NCBI GenBank assembly: GCA_016930275.1
Contig: JAFGHA010000108.1
Coordinates: 1-64,000 of the forward strand
Source of the DNA: Chitinispirillaceae bacterium
GTDB lineage: Bacteria; Fibrobacterota; Chitinivibrionia; Chitinivibrionales; Chitinispirillaceae
Length of the DNA: 64,000 bases
Reading direction: 5' to 3'
Of this stretch, positions 25,773 through 34,768 are shown piece after piece. A program made the position numbers and the translations under genes. Each line of letters begins with the position of its first letter. Positions within the stretch are counted from its first letter, which is position 1. The notes under the pieces were generated by a model, which was not told where the DNA came from, did no database searches, and worked only from the letters and a program-made list of their open reading frames with translations.

Positions 25773-26993
25773 ATGGGTTCTTCTCTTTCTAGCCGTTCCG
25801 GTAAACGGTGTATTCTTCCTGCCGTATTCGGAGGCATTGTAATTATACTCGGGCTCTTCGGATGTTCAGAAAATCCGATCGGGGTCGAAGAGCGACAACC
25901 TGCTGTAGTAGCACAAGTTACAGCACCAATTCATATGATCGGGCAGCTACCCGCGAGGTGGAACGGAAGCGTGGTCGTTTATGCTCACGGGTTTGTACCG
26001 GCGATTGTTCCATTGGCAATTCCTTCGGAGGCAGCGCAGTTCGGTGAACTGGCAATGTCGTCAGGATTCGCTTTTGCAACGACGAGTTATCCTGAAAACG
26101 GTATGTGCATACCGGAGGCACTTGCAGATATTGTTTCACTGGTTGAGGAGTTCAAGGCTGAATATCCGCAGACACAGAAAGTGTTTCTTATAGGAGCATC
26201 GATGGGGGGGCTCGTTGCTGCGCAGGCGGCGGAGCGGCATCCTGAAACCTTTGATGGTGTACTTGCTTTATGCGGGGTTTATGGTAATTACACGGTTGAA
26301 TCGGGATATATCGCCAATTTTCGGGTGATATTCGACTACTTTTTTCCGGGAGTGCTGCCAGGTGATGCGATCACGGTGGATCTTGCAACGATGCTGCAAT
26401 GGGAAAGCGTCTATATGCCGAATGTTCAGGCGGAGCTTTCCAATCCGGCCAACACTGGAAAAATACGACAATTGCTGGCGGTGACCAAATTACCGGTCAA
26501 TGCATCAGATCCGGCATCGGTAGCGAATGCCATTATCGAAGTGCTTTTCATGCAGATTTTCGCTACGGAGGATGTGAGATTACGGTTGGGCGGGTATCCG
26601 TACGGTAACCGGTATGTCCGGTACTCCGGTTCGGATAACGACCGTGCGCTTAATGCCGGAGTGCAACGTTTTAGTGCTGATCCGGTCGCTTTGCTAGCGG
26701 CTCAACGGCTTTTCGGCACCACCGGCAGACTGCAGATACCGCTGGTGTCGATGCATGGAACCGGTGATAATCTTGTTCCGATCATCCAGCAGTTACTTTA
26801 TCGGACGAAAATATTCCTGGCACGGAAAAGCAGGTTGTATACCGGCATTCCGGTGAACAGCTATGGTCATTGTCAGTTTCAGGAACAGCAGATTCTGAAT
26901 GGATTCGGGCTGCTTGTTTCCAAGGTTACCGGAGTGTTACCGCAACTGACTTCGACCGGCGGTGACGGTTCCGTCTGTATTTCGTGCAAATGA
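25773..26993 (+). CDS. Lipoprotein alpha/beta hydrolase
   Basis: 406 residues. The signal ends in a lipobox (LFGC), so it is probably attached to the envelope. The alpha/beta-hydrolase fold is clear: VVYAHGF forms the oxyanion region, GASMGG the nucleophile elbow with catalytic Ser, GTGDNLVP a probable Asp and YGHCQF the His. The substrate is unknown; esterase or peptidase of the S9/feruloyl-esterase kind are options. A strong SD (AAAGGAGG) precedes ATG 25773, and a terminator follows. Confidence 0.8.
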   Translation: MGSSLSSRSGKRCILPAVFGGIVIILGLFGCSENPIGVEERQPAVVAQVTAPIHMIGQLPARWNGSVVVYAHGFVPAIVPLAIPSEAAQFGELAMSSGFAFATTSYPENGMCIPEALADIVSLVEEFKAEYPQTQKVFLIGASMGGLVAAQAAERHPETFDGVLALCGVYGNYTVESGYIANFRVIFDYFFPGVLPGDAITVDLATMLQWESVYMPNVQAELSNPANTGKIRQLLAVTKLPVNASDPASVANAIIEVLFMQIFATEDVRLRLGGYPYGNRYVRYSGSDNDRALNAGVQRFSADPVALLAAQRLFGTTGRLQIPLVSMHGTGDNLVPIIQQLLYRTKIFLARKSRLYTGIPVNSYGHCQFQEQQILNGFGLLVSKVTGVLPQLTSTGGDGSVCISCK

Positions 26994-27007
26994 TACTCCG
27001 CTTTCTG

Positions 27008-27036
27008 CAGGCTCTTTTCCCGGAGCCTGTTTTTTC
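27008..27036 (+). terminator. Rho-independent terminator
   Basis: CAGGCTC / GAGCCTG stem with a short loop, followed directly by TTTTTT, 15 bases after the hydrolase stop. Confidence 0.85.
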
Positions 27037-27158
27037 CTGTTATTTTTGTAGGGTATTCATTTAATTAGGCCCGAATGGCTCGAAATGTTATTTTAGGTCA
27101 TGCGGAATCCCGCCCCACTCAGTTGAAAAAGAAATCAGTCAAATTTACGGGGTAGCAG

Positions 27159-27446
27159 TTGTATACTAGTACTATCCAAAAAATGCGTGATAAAGTGAGA
27201 ATGCGTGACTTTGTTCTGACGATTTATGCAGCAGAAGAGATGGAAAATGACCGGCTTTCAATTTTTGACGTGGAGAATTGTATCCTGACCGGAGAAATAA
27301 CCGAAAAACTGAAGGATAGAAATACCGGTGAATGGAAATATGTGGTGAAAGGTAAATGTTATTCATCTGGAAGAGAATTTCTTGTTGTAGTGGGAAAGAT
27401 AAGCATTACCGATAAACTGGTGATTATTACGGTGTTCAGGGACTGA
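27159..27446 (+). CDS. DUF4258 protein, likely toxin of a type II toxin-antitoxin pair
   Basis: 95 residues. DUF4258 proteins have a RelE/MqsR-like ribonuclease fold. The sequence shows TIYAAEEMENDRLSIFDVENCIL and ends in IITVFRD, as in the family. Start is TTG 27159; MRDKVRMRDF could also begin at an internal Met. It is followed 15 bases later by a YgiT-type zinc-finger protein on the same strand, the usual toxin-first MqsRA-like order. Predicted to cleave mRNA. Confidence 0.75.
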   Translation: MYTSTIQKMRDKVRMRDFVLTIYAAEEMENDRLSIFDVENCILTGEITEKLKDRNTGEWKYVVKGKCYSSGREFLVVVGKISITDKLVIITVFRD

Positions 27447-27461
27447 GAAGGAGATAGGGGT

Positions 27462-27689
27462 ATGTTGTGTGATATTTGCGGCAAAAAAGGAGCCATGAAA
27501 AAGCATATGTCAAGGAGTTATGGAAGTGGAAATAATCTGCTGGTGATTGAAAACGTACCGGTAATAGTGTGTCCACACTGCGGGGAAAGCTATCTGGAAG
27601 CGGATACTCTCCATGAAATAGAACGAATCAAAATGCACCGGAAAAATTTCGCGAAAAAAAAGCCGGTCGCAGTAGCGGAATTCGCATAA
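27462..27689 (+). CDS. YgiT-type zinc finger protein, likely antitoxin
   Basis: 75 residues, MqsA N-terminal type. Two zinc-binding Cys pairs are visible: CDICGKKG and CPHCGESY. A short basic tail (KMHRKNFAKKKP) lacks the MqsA HTH DNA-binding domain, so it may neutralise the toxin without strong autoregulation. Next to the DUF4258 gene and on the same transcript. Confidence 0.8.
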   Translation: MLCDICGKKGAMKKHMSRSYGSGNNLLVIENVPVIVCPHCGESYLEADTLHEIERIKMHRKNFAKKKPVAVAEFA

Positions 27690-27755
27690 CCTGCGGTTTT
27701 TCAGTTCAGCTGCTTCCTGGGATGGATCGGTCTGCAGCTCCTGCAGAAACAGACT

Positions 27756-27786
27756 CCCGGTTGCCTGACACCGGGCATTTCTTTTC
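27756..27786 (+). terminator. Weak hairpin with a T-rich tail
   Basis: CCCGGT / ACCGGG, loop TGCCTGAC, followed by CATTTCTTTT. It could end the toxin-antitoxin transcript before miaB. Further on, an imperfect palindrome around GTGAATCATG...CATGATCAC (27841-27866) lies just upstream of miaB. Confidence 0.35.
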
Positions 27787-27895
27787 CAAGTATACTCCTC
27801 AGTACACCGATCCGCATGTAGTATTTTATATGCAACGATAGTGAATCATGAAAAAAGCATGATCACAAACACATTGATTAAAAGATTTATTGACA

Positions 27896-29161
27896 ATGCC
27901 TTACGTTTATTTTCAAACCTTCGGGTGCCAGATGAATGTCGCCGATTCCAATGAGTTGTGCGATCGACTTGGTGCACGAGGATATCAACCGACCGAAGAT
28001 CCTGCCTTTGCCGATATTATTGTCGTCAATACCTGCAGTGTGCGTGAACATGCCGAACAGCGGGCACAGGTGCGGATTGGTGAGTATGCCCGCCTTAAAA
28101 AGAAGGAGGCGCATCTCTGGGTAATCGGTTGTATGGCGGAACGGCTGGGGGAAGTCCTTAAAAAGAAAATTCCCGGGGTTACGGCGGTGATCGGTGCCCG
28201 ATCGATCGATCAGATCGATACTATTATCGATTCACTTTTACCGAATCAAACCATTGAATCGCTATCAGTTAAGAAAATACATGAGGCGAGTGACTTTGTT
28301 TCGGTCATGCGCGGGTGTGATAATTACTGTGCCTATTGTATCGTCCCGTATGTTCGTGGACATGAGAGTTCCATTCCGGCTTCCATTCTCATCGATACCA
28401 TCCGGAAGAAAGTGGAAACGGGCATTCGGGAAATTACCCTCCTCGGCCAGAACGTCAATTCGTATTGCGATAACGGGGTGGATTTTCCGGATTTAATCAA
28501 TAAAGTTGCCGATATCAACGGATTGCAGCGAATCAGGTTCACGACGTCGCATCCGAAGGATTGCAGTGAAAAACTCATCCGTACGATGGCAGAGGAACCG
28601 AAGTGCTGCCGTCATGTGCATCTGCCGGTGCAGGCAGGATCGGACCGGGTGCTCGGGTTGATGAATCGCCGGTATACCGCCGCGCAGTACCGGGAGAGAA
28701 TCGCGATGATCAGACAGTATATGCCTAATGCCGATATCACGACCGATATTCTCGTTGGTTTTCCTTCGGAAACTCATGAGGAGTTTGAGGAAACCCTTGC
28801 ATTGGTACGCGAGATTCGCTACACGACCGCTTTCATGTTCGCCTACAGTGTCCGGGAGGGAACCGCAGCCGCCGGATTTCCCGATTCGGTGCCGCAGGAG
28901 GAGAAGCTGGCCAGGCTGAGAACACTCATCGATCTGCAGACCGACATTACAAAAGAGATTTATGCAGGCATGGCGGGTGAGCAGGTTGAACTCATGCTCG
29001 GAGCGCGTCAAGAGAAACGCAGACGTGACTGGATGGCACGTGACAACGGCTGTAAAAGGGCGCTCATCGCTTGCGATGGTGCGGAGTCAGGAATGATTTT
29101 AAAGGCAACGGTTGTCCGTGTTTCCGGTATGACCCTCATCTGCGAAAGGACCGCTTTATGA
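27896..29161 (+). CDS. miaB: tRNA-2-methylthio-N6-dimethylallyladenosine synthase
   Basis: Adds the methylthio group to i6A37 of tRNAs. The N-terminal MTTase domain provides three Cys for an auxiliary 4Fe-4S cluster (FGCQMN, VNTCSVRE, VIGCMAE). The radical SAM motif is GCDNYCAYC, and the C-terminus contains a TRAM-type part. Start at ATG 27896 (the track TTG at 27890 adds two residues). The stop overlaps the next start as ATGA. Confidence 0.95.
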   Translation: MPYVYFQTFGCQMNVADSNELCDRLGARGYQPTEDPAFADIIVVNTCSVREHAEQRAQVRIGEYARLKKKEAHLWVIGCMAERLGEVLKKKIPGVTAVIGARSIDQIDTIIDSLLPNQTIESLSVKKIHEASDFVSVMRGCDNYCAYCIVPYVRGHESSIPASILIDTIRKKVETGIREITLLGQNVNSYCDNGVDFPDLINKVADINGLQRIRFTTSHPKDCSEKLIRTMAEEPKCCRHVHLPVQAGSDRVLGLMNRRYTAAQYRERIAMIRQYMPNADITTDILVGFPSETHEEFEETLALVREIRYTTAFMFAYSVREGTAAAGFPDSVPQEEKLARLRTLIDLQTDITKEIYAGMAGEQVELMLGARQEKRRRDWMARDNGCKRALIACDGAESGMILKATVVRVSGMTLICERTAL

Positions 29162-29601
29162 AAATATTCAAATGGATAATCAGTTTTTCAATTGCATTTC
29201 TGGTTGCATGGATTCTGATCTTCACTTTTATTCAGGAGCCCTTCAAGGTTCCTGTAAAGGCTCGTCTTCTCGCTTATTGGACACCGGCGATTCCAATTTA
29301 CGCATACGTCGCCGGGGCATTCGGGATCGGCTTGCTGTTAGGCCTTTTCGCGGCATTTTACTATTATATCGTCCTGCAGCACAAGGTGCATCAGCGGACG
29401 AGAGAACTTCATGAACTGGAAGCGAAACTTGCCGCGGCCCAGCGGTCACTGGAGCACAGCGAACAGGTACAGCAGCAGCTGACGGTTCAGAAGGAGCCGG
29501 TGTACGGTTCCGCGATACTCGAATCCGATACCGATGACGATGATGACGACGATATACCGGAAGAAATCAACGAAGTTGAAGAGCCGGAGGAACGGTCATG
29601 A
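29158..29601 (+). CDS. LapA-like two-membrane-segment protein with an Asp-rich tail
   Basis: 147 residues. Start ATG 29158 overlaps the miaB stop (ATGA) and follows AAAGGA. Two membrane segments (ISFSIAFLVAWILIFTFI and VAGAFGIGLLLGLFAAFYYYI) are separated by a short basic loop, as in LapA/DUF1049 proteins. A coiled-coil (ELHELEAKLAAAQRSLEHSEQ) is next, then an acidic tail with a run of seven Asp. It is coupled to the following SPOR gene (ATGA at 29598). Confidence 0.75.
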   Translation: MKIFKWIISFSIAFLVAWILIFTFIQEPFKVPVKARLLAYWTPAIPIYAYVAGAFGIGLLLGLFAAFYYYIVLQHKVHQRTRELHELEAKLAAAQRSLEHSEQVQQQLTVQKEPVYGSAILESDTDDDDDDDIPEEINEVEEPEERS

Positions 29602-30629
29602 CCAGAGCAGTACCACTGATTGCCGTTTGTATCAGTCTGCTGCCGTTGTTTTACGTATCTACGGTGCAGGCTTTGCCGGATACCGATTATACCGTCGGAT
29701 GTGATCTTTTCTCAAAGGGGCGGTATACCGAGGCTGCCGCGAAACTTGCTTCCGCTTTTAAAGCCCATCCCACCAACAGCGGAATCGCCTTTGCATATGC
29801 ACGAGTGGCTCCCTGCTCGGTCGCGGTAGCGATTTTTACGCGATGCGCGAATGACACGACCGTACCGGATTCACTTCGTGCCGCATCGTACAAGGAACTC
29901 GGCGATTATTCTTTTGTCCACAGCGCCTTTAAAACCGCGGCCGAAAAATACCGTCTCGCTTCATCGCTGCGCTCCGAAGCGCAGTACCGGCACTGCTGGG
30001 CGCTTGCCTCGGCCGCGCTGCACGATGTGGCCACCGCACGGTCGCTCTGGCAGACCATTACCCTGGAGCACGGCTCCGATCTTGCACTCGAAGCCTGGTA
30101 CCATCTCGCGCTTATTGACATGGAGGAGAGCCTCTACGATTCGGCGTTTGTGAAGCTGGAAACATGCGGCCCGCCGGATACCTCCCGGGCGTGGACGGTC
30201 GCCGCGGCGGCAGCGAAACTGGAATGCGCGGTACGCCTGGGTAAAACAAAAACCGCAGCATCACTCGAAAAGAAACTCAAACCCTTTGAAGAACACCTCC
30301 TGGAGCGGGATCTGCTTACCCTTGCCGATCTTCATTCCGGTATAAAGAAGGAGAATCCGAAATCGGCGAAATCCGTCGCGGATAACGTGGAGAATGCGGG
30401 AGTCTATACCCTGCAGGTGGGAGCGTTCGGAGCGATTGACAATGCGACCGGGCTGCAGAAGAAGCTGGAGGTGTCGTTCGACGATGTGACGGTTGTACCG
30501 GTGACCCTGGGTGATCAGGTGTTCTACCGGGTGCGGGTGGGGACATTCAAGAGTAAAGAAACCGCAGAAGCATTCGGCAATGATTCGCTGAAATCGGCCG
30601 GGATCGCCTTCAAAGCGGTGACAAAATAG
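29598..30629 (+). CDS. Exported protein with helical repeats and a C-terminal SPOR domain
   Basis: 343 residues with a signal peptide (ends near VQA). Residues ~30-240 form TPR-like helices (FSKGRYTEAAAKLASAF, AASYKELGDYSF). The last ~75 residues are a SPOR domain (YTLQVGAFGAIDNATGLQKKL, VFYRVRVGTF), which binds septal peptidoglycan stripped of stem peptides. Likely a cell-division or cell-wall protein, possibly with the LapA-like partner before it. Confidence 0.85.
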   Translation: MTRAVPLIAVCISLLPLFYVSTVQALPDTDYTVGCDLFSKGRYTEAAAKLASAFKAHPTNSGIAFAYARVAPCSVAVAIFTRCANDTTVPDSLRAASYKELGDYSFVHSAFKTAAEKYRLASSLRSEAQYRHCWALASAALHDVATARSLWQTITLEHGSDLALEAWYHLALIDMEESLYDSAFVKLETCGPPDTSRAWTVAAAAAKLECAVRLGKTKTAASLEKKLKPFEEHLLERDLLTLADLHSGIKKENPKSAKSVADNVENAGVYTLQVGAFGAIDNATGLQKKLEVSFDDVTVVPVTLGDQVFYRVRVGTFKSKETAEAFGNDSLKSAGIAFKAVTK

Positions 30630-30682
30630 CCTGGGGAACCGTTGGTACGTAAAGTTACTATTCACAGTACAGGAGTGATCGG

Positions 30683-32107
30683 GTGGAGTATGAAATTGTC
30701 ATCGGGCTTGAGATTCATGCCCAGTTGTTGACCAACACGAAACTGTTCTGCGGGTGCAGGGCCCGCTTTGGTGACCGCGCGAACAGTAACGGGTGTCCGG
30801 TCTGCCTCGGGCTGCCGGGATCGATGCCGGTGCTCAATCACCGGGCGGTGAGCATGGCGATCCGTATGGGGTGCGCCATTGGCTGTACCATAGCCGGAAA
30901 ATCGATCTTTGCCCGAAAGAACTACTTCTATCCCGACCTGCCCAAGGGGTATCAGATTTCTCAGTACGATCAGCCGCTCTGCAGCAACGGGCGGTTGCCG
31001 ATCGTGGTGGACGGTGTAAAAAAGACCATCGGGGTCACCAGAATTCACATGGAGGAGGACGCCGGAAAACTGATTCACGACCGGGCTCCGGAGTCGCTCT
31101 TCGATGTCAACCGTTGCGGCACACCGCTGATTGAAATCGTCAGTGAACCGGAGATCCGCAGCGCGGCCGAGGCGTATGCGTACCTTACCGGCATCAAGGC
31201 GATCCTCGAATATCTCGAGATTTGCGACTGCAACATGGAAGAGGGCAGCCTCAGGTGTGATGCCAACATATCGTTGCGGCCGAAAGGCGCCACGAAGCTC
31301 GGTACGAAAACCGAGATTAAAAACATGAACAGCTTTAGAGGGGTCGAAAAGGCGCTGGAATACGAGGCCAGGCGGCAGGAGGAAGTCCTGCGTAGCGGGG
31401 GAACTATCATTCAGCAGACCTTTCTGTGGGATCCGGCGGCCAACCGTTCCGTACCGATGCGTACCAAAGAGGATGCACATGATTACCGTTATTTTCCGGA
31501 ACCTGATCTATTGCCGCTCGTTGTTACCGCAGAGGAAATCGCCACTCTGCGCGATACCCTTCCTGAACTGCCTGAAAACCGGCGGGTTCGCTTCATCGAA
31601 GCGCTCGGACTGCAGGAAAATGCAGCTGAAGTTCTGACAGCGGACAAAAAAATAGCCGACTATTTTGAGATGACCCTTGAACACTACAACGATGCCCGCC
31701 AAGTGGCGAACTGGATTATGGTCGATCTGCTCAGGTTGATGAATGACCGTAAGATCGATCTTGAGTCGTTGCATATCACTCCGCAGAGGCTGGCTGCCCT
31801 TCTCAAACAGGTGGAGGCAGGTACCATAAATATGAAAAGCGCGAAGAAAGTGCTCGATCTCATTCAAGAGCGTGACCAGGAACCCGATTTCATCATTATC
31901 GACGAAGGGATGCAGCAGATTTCCGATACCGGTGAACTCGAAAAAATCGTGCAGTCGGTTCTGGATGCACATCCTGTTGAAGTGGAACGTTTTAAAGCAG
32001 GAGACAAGAAACTGACCGGCTTCTTTGTAGGGCAGGCAATGCGGGCAACGAAGGGAAGCGGTAATCCTAAAGAAATCAATGCATTGTTATCGAAATTAAC
32101 CGGCTGA
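30683..32107 (+). CDS. gatB: Asp-tRNA(Asn)/Glu-tRNA(Gln) amidotransferase subunit B
   Basis: Binds misacylated tRNA and activates it for amidation with GatA and GatC. Start is GTG 30683 behind AGGAG. GatB signatures are IVIGLEIHAQLLT, NRCGTPLIEIVSEPEI, CNMEEGSLRCDANISLRP, GTKTEIKNMNSFRGVEKALEYE and a C-terminal Yqey-like domain (GFFVGQAMRATKG). Length of 474 residues is standard. gatA and gatC are not in the window. Confidence 0.95.
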   Translation: MEYEIVIGLEIHAQLLTNTKLFCGCRARFGDRANSNGCPVCLGLPGSMPVLNHRAVSMAIRMGCAIGCTIAGKSIFARKNYFYPDLPKGYQISQYDQPLCSNGRLPIVVDGVKKTIGVTRIHMEEDAGKLIHDRAPESLFDVNRCGTPLIEIVSEPEIRSAAEAYAYLTGIKAILEYLEICDCNMEEGSLRCDANISLRPKGATKLGTKTEIKNMNSFRGVEKALEYEARRQEEVLRSGGTIIQQTFLWDPAANRSVPMRTKEDAHDYRYFPEPDLLPLVVTAEEIATLRDTLPELPENRRVRFIEALGLQENAAEVLTADKKIADYFEMTLEHYNDARQVANWIMVDLLRLMNDRKIDLESLHITPQRLAALLKQVEAGTINMKSAKKVLDLIQERDQEPDFIIIDEGMQQISDTGELEKIVQSVLDAHPVEVERFKAGDKKLTGFFVGQAMRATKGSGNPKEINALLSKLTG

Positions 32108-32111
32108 TACC

Positions 32112-32528
32112 ATGAAATGCATCATGTTGCTCGCACTGTTTCTTAGTGTACCGCTTGCTGGTGCAGAGATTGAAAAAGATTCGGCAAACGTTGCTTTTGA
32201 TACGGTTTTAACAGATACGACGGTTCAGGTTGAGATCGGTATTTCCGACATTTCACCGGACAGTACTTCCACTGCCGGTGATCTTGCGACGGAAAATGCA
32301 TCGGATAGGGTGCAATCGGCGGAAATGAGTAAAACTTCGACCGATACAATCGATGAAAAAAAAGTTCAAGTTACTGAAAAAAAAGATATTGCAACGACTT
32401 CTTCCGTGAAGAAAATCAAACTCAGAAAAAGGGAATATAACTACAAACAACAGATCCGGCTTGCTGTCGGAATGATGACCTTCATTGCCGTCATGATGAT
32501 GACCGCTCAGAACTTCAATCCGAAATGA
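32112..32528 (+). CDS. Small exported or membrane protein, unknown
   Basis: 138 residues. A signal (CIMLLALFLSVPLAGA) is followed by a low-complexity Ser/Thr/Asp/Glu stretch of ~80 residues, a basic segment (KKIKLRKREYNYKQQIR) and a C-terminal hydrophobic stretch (LAVGMMTFIAVMMMTA). Family unknown. It is 4 bases after gatB, so probably co-transcribed. It may bridge the periplasm by its charged linker. Confidence 0.6.
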   Translation: MKCIMLLALFLSVPLAGAEIEKDSANVAFDTVLTDTTVQVEIGISDISPDSTSTAGDLATENASDRVQSAEMSKTSTDTIDEKKVQVTEKKDIATTSSVKKIKLRKREYNYKQQIRLAVGMMTFIAVMMMTAQNFNPK

Positions 32529-32641
32529 TCAGGAAGTTTTCAGAAAACGGTCCCGGAATGTTTTCAGCGATATTGTAGTAGTACAATCAATAATAAGTAT
32601 TGACTCCAAAATTTGAATTGTTTATTTTTTATTTCCTGTAT

Positions 32642-32716
32642 GCGAGAGTAGCTCAGTGGTAGAGCTCCACCTTGCCAAGGTGGCTGTCGCGAGTTCAAGT
32701 CTCGTCTCTCGCTCCA
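32642..32716 (+). tRNA. tRNA-Gly (anticodon GCC)
   Basis: Full cloverleaf: acceptor GCGAGAG / CTCTCGC, D-arm GCTC...GAGC, anticodon stem CCACC / GGTGG with loop TTGCCAA, T-arm GCGAG...CTCGT with TTCAAGT. The 3' CCA is encoded (32714-32716). A terminator follows. Confidence 0.95.
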
Positions 32717-32722
32717 AATTTT

Positions 32723-32752
32723 GGGCTTCTCCTTGCGGGGAGCCCTTTTTTT
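32723..32752 (+). terminator. Rho-independent terminator after tRNA-Gly
   Basis: GGGCTTCTCC / GGGGAGCCC hairpin with a short loop, then a run of T bases. Confidence 0.8.
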
Positions 32753-32754
32753 CC

Positions 32755-32826
<72 letters not shown>

Positions 32827-32838
32827 TTTTTTTCTCTC

Positions 32839-33594
32839 CTAAACAGCCTCACTCGTCTCAAAAAACCATGCTCCAAGTGCGATAAGCACCACGGCGCCTC
32901 CCGTACATACCGCCAGCGAAACCGGCAATGGAACAGATGCTGTCCCGAGCAGTGCCGCGCGAAGCCCTTCGACGCCGTAGGTGAGGGGATCGATGCGGGA
33001 GAGCATTCTGATTGGGGGAGGGAGATTGCCAATCGGGGCGAATGCTCCCGACAGGAACAGAAAGGGCATTATGAGAAAATTCATGATGAGGCCGAATCCC
33101 TGTTCGTCTTTCATGCGTGAAGCGAAGACGAGTCCGAGGCCGGTAAAGATTACCGAAGTAAGTACCATGAAAACGAGCGCCAGAGCGAATCGCATCGGTG
33201 AAGGGAGCACGAAACCGAACAGCGTGGCAGCAAGAGCGATTACGGTCGCCTGGATGATGCCGGTGGTGCTGCCGCTGGCGATCCGGCCGATCACGATCAC
33301 CACGCGCGGTACCGGCGCCACCATGATCTCCTTGAGAAAGCCGTACTGCCGGTCCCAGAGTACCGACATCCCCGAAAAGGTCCCGCCGAAGAGGATCGTC
33401 ATGCCGATCATGCCGGGAACAAGAAATGAAAGATAATCGGGTGATTGCAGTCCGGGAATGGGCATACGGCCGAATCCGGCGCCGAGCGCAATGAGCGTCA
33501 ACAGCGGCAAGGTGATGCTGCCTATTATGCGCGACGGAGAGCGGATGAGCCGCTTCATGTCCCGCAGCCAGAGAATTCCGGCGACACGTACCAT
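32839..33594 (-). CDS. ABC-2 type transporter permease (DrrB-like)
   Basis: 251 residues with six membrane helices. The ABC-2 signature is present (GGTFSGMSVLWDRQYGFLKEIMVAPV). The gene follows its ATPase on the same strand with 20 bases between. Together they form a simple export pump of the DrrAB type. Substrate unknown; drugs, lipids or polysaccharide are possible. Confidence 0.88.
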   Translation of the reverse strand: MVRVAGILWLRDMKRLIRSPSRIIGSITLPLLTLIALGAGFGRMPIPGLQSPDYLSFLVPGMIGMTILFGGTFSGMSVLWDRQYGFLKEIMVAPVPRVVIVIGRIASGSTTGIIQATVIALAATLFGFVLPSPMRFALALVFMVLTSVIFTGLGLVFASRMKDEQGFGLIMNFLIMPFLFLSGAFAPIGNLPPPIRMLSRIDPLTYGVEGLRAALLGTASVPLPVSLAVCTGGAVVLIALGAWFFETSEAV

Positions 33595-33614
33595 AGTACT
33601 CCTTTTTACATTAC

Positions 33615-34607
33615 TTATCCGTGGTCGTGATGACCACCCCGTTTTCCGCGAGACGCCGGTTTGTCGCCGTTTTCTTCGCGGATCGTTTTCCCGGTATAGT
33701 GAATAAACACATCGTCGAGACTCGGTTTGCGAATGTTGACCGATAATAACGTGAGGCCCCCCGCGACCGCAGCCTCCACCACTGCCGCCACTTTTGTTTC
33801 AGCTTTCTCCAGAGTAAGCCGCACCAGTTCTTCCTGCACCGCAGCGGACTGAATCCACGGTTCCTGCTGCAGTTTTGCGGCAAACGAGGTGGTATCGCCG
33901 GTTGCGGAAAGTTCGATCACATCACCACCCAGAACGTTTTTAAGCTGCGCGGGAGTATCGAGTGCGACGATTCTCCCGTGGTCGAGAATCAGAATCCGGT
34001 TCGAGAGTGCATCGGCCTCTTCCATGTAATGCGTGGTAAGCAGGATGGTGATACCGGTTTCGCTGTTGAGCTTTTTCACGTAGTCCCATATATGGCGCCG
34101 TGTCTGCGTGTCGAGGCCGAGTGTCGGTTCATCGAGAAAAAGTATGGCGGGACGGTGCATGAGTCCGCGTGCGATTTCCAGCCGGCGTTTCATACCACCG
34201 GAAAAGGTATTCACCATCAGTGAGGCTTTATCTTCAAGTTCAACCAGAGCAAGTACTTCGGCAATGCGCGACTTTCGCTCTCCGGATCTCATTCCATACA
34301 TGTGCGCATGAAATTCGAGATTTTCCCGGCCGGTAAGGCGACTGTCGAGCGCCGGTTCCTGAAAAACGACACCGATAGAGCGCCGGACACCGTTACGGTT
34401 TTTAACGATATCGTAGCCTTCCAGTTCAGCATGACCGGAGGTGGGGGCAATAAGTGTTGAGAGCATATTGATGGTGGTGGTTTTACCGGCACCGTTCGGT
34501 CCTAAAAATCCGAATATTTCTCCCTTGTTCACTTCGAATGATACTGCATTGACTGCGGTGAGCTTTTTGAAACGTTTGGTCAGCTTTTCGGTTCGTACGG
34601 CGATCAT
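33615..34607 (-). CDS. ABC transporter ATP-binding protein (DrrA-like)
   Basis: 330 residues. Walker A GPNGAGKTT, signature FSGGMKRR, Walker B ILFLDEP and the H-loop LLTTHYMEE are all present. The C-terminal extension (DUF4162-like, VEAAVAGGLTLLSVNIRKPSLDDVF) is typical of DrrA-type ATPases. A tail GGHHDHG is His-rich, which may bind metal. It energises the permease at 32839. Confidence 0.92.
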   Translation of the reverse strand: MIAVRTEKLTKRFKKLTAVNAVSFEVNKGEIFGFLGPNGAGKTTTINMLSTLIAPTSGHAELEGYDIVKNRNGVRRSIGVVFQEPALDSRLTGRENLEFHAHMYGMRSGERKSRIAEVLALVELEDKASLMVNTFSGGMKRRLEIARGLMHRPAILFLDEPTLGLDTQTRRHIWDYVKKLNSETGITILLTTHYMEEADALSNRILILDHGRIVALDTPAQLKNVLGGDVIELSATGDTTSFAAKLQQEPWIQSAAVQEELVRLTLEKAETKVAAVVEAAVAGGLTLLSVNIRKPSLDDVFIHYTGKTIREENGDKPASRGKRGGHHDHG

Positions 34608-34768
34608 TATTGTGTTGCTCCCGGGTGTCTGGGGATTTCATCCTGAAGGATGGTAGAGAAGACGGTTTAACGGAAAAATTATTGCATTTCGAATCTGTTT
34701 AATCACGGCAGCGGCTCAACCGGGTCCGTAGTGTTGCTGTCCCATTCATCGATTTTCTGCTTTCCATT

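Noticed and set aside
29530-29570. Repeated GATGAC triplets
   Set aside because: Low-complexity codons for the Asp run of the LapA-like tail, not a separate repeat element.
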